This document shows positions 13,199 through 13,639 of a stretch of DNA of 13,639 nucleotides, in pieces. The translations under genes were made by a program, and so were the position numbers. The notes beneath the pieces were generated by a model that did not search any database, had not been told where the DNA came from, and worked only from the letters and a program-made list of their open reading frames with translations. Position 1 is the first letter of the stretch; the number at the start of each line of letters is the position of its first letter. This stretch comes from JBDREA01 sp043820265 (lineage in GTDB: Archaea; Altiarchaeota; Altiarchaeia; IMC4; JBDREA01): assembly GCA_043820265.1 (NCBI GenBank), contig JBDREA010000156.1, forward strand, positions 1 through 13,639, written 5' to 3'.

Positions 13199-13639
13199 AG
13201 TATTCCTTTTGTTGCTTTCCTCATCAGATCTTGGTTTGCCGCCTGACATTCTCTAATCTCTTCCTTTGCCTTTTTTATCTCAATCCATTTTCCGATTTGC
13301 TCGGCCACTGTCTTAAGCATGTTTTGCTCATAAGGGAAGAGAAAGGGTTTGTCTTTGATATAGTAGGCAGAAATCAATCCGGTCTCCCGTTTAGACGATT
13401 TGACTTTTACATGGATGCCAGCCCCCTGTCTTTTCGAGAATAGTTTTGAGGAGTATGACACACTTTCTACGTCAATTTTTATCGCAGCTAAGTCAGGATA
13501 ATGCATTCCTAGGATGAGATGGGAGGCTACCCTAGAGAAGAGTTCTGGTATCTGTAGGTCCTTGTTCATTTCGTGGCTTATTTGGTAGAGGCAGTTCAAT
13601 TCTTTAAGCCTCCCTCTAAGGATCTCGTCGGATTTGACC
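13195..13639 (-). CDS. GAF-domain sensor protein, C-terminal part (5' end outside the window)
   Basis: About 148 codons are visible and the frame stays open to the right edge, so the start lies outside. The TTG at 13599-13597 is an internal Leu codon, not a start: upstream residues continue as DEILRGRLKELNCLYQIS. That linker (LKELNCLYQISHEMNKD) is typical just before GAF domains in archaeal and bacterial sensor proteins. The GAF domain then runs LFSRVASHLILGMHYPDLAAIKI to LKTVAEQIGKWIEIKKAKEEI. The protein ends ~20 residues later (CQAANQDLMRKATKGIL) with no histidine-kinase or other output domain, so any output or PAS domain must be N-terminal. Ligand unknown. Stops overlap the HIT gene by 4 bases. 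Confidence 0.75.
   Translation of the reverse strand, partial: VKSDEILRGRLKELNCLYQISHEMNKDLQIPELFSRVASHLILGMHYPDLAAIKIDVESVSYSSKLFSKRQGAGIHVKVKSSKRETGLISAYYIKDKPFLFPYEQNMLKTVAEQIGKWIEIKKAKEEIRECQAANQDLMRKATKGIL

Overview
The window looks archaeal. The valyl-tRNA synthetase is of the archaeal type. Several genes have a TATA-like element about 25-35 bases before the start codon and no Shine-Dalgarno site, as expected for leaderless or near-leaderless archaeal transcripts; others have a clear GGAGG or GGTGG site. I cannot place the organism more precisely. The main cargo, a two-subunit ATP-citrate lyase beside an Aquifex-type aconitase and an isocitrate dehydrogenase, is uncommon in archaea and points to an uncultured or little-studied lineage.

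Layout. Bases 1-193 are one end of an IS200/IS605-like insertion sequence: the first 20 codons of a tnpA-like gene leaving the window on the minus strand, preceded by two strong hairpins. Next, on the plus strand, is valS (269-2677). Two unrecognised soluble proteins follow, transcribed divergently from a shared promoter region (2705-3829 minus, 3935-4603 plus). A two-gene minus-strand unit encodes an XRE/HTH-CBS regulator (5312-5875) and a membrane methyltransferase of the isoprenylcysteine carboxyl methyltransferase type (4712-5296).

Divergent from that regulator is the plus-strand cluster acn - icd - ATP-citrate lyase small subunit - ATP-citrate lyase large subunit (6048-12423). Gaps are 36 bases, 2 bases and a 4-base ATGA overlap, so it is very likely an operon. 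Together the four enzymes connect 2-oxoglutarate + CO2 with acetyl-CoA + oxaloacetate, all at the C6 (citrate/isocitrate) level. This is either the citrate-cleaving arm of a reductive TCA cycle or, run the other way, a route to 2-oxoglutarate and glutamate. No citrate synthase gene is present here.

The right end holds a 66-residue unknown protein (minus), a HIT-family nucleotide-binding protein (plus), and the C-terminal part of a GAF-domain sensor entering from the right edge (minus). The stop codons of the last two share one CTAG palindrome. I saw no tRNA, rRNA or CRISPR array. No gap between genes exceeds 300 bases; the longest are 61-268 (insertion-sequence end plus valS promoter) and 5876-6047 (divergent promoter region).
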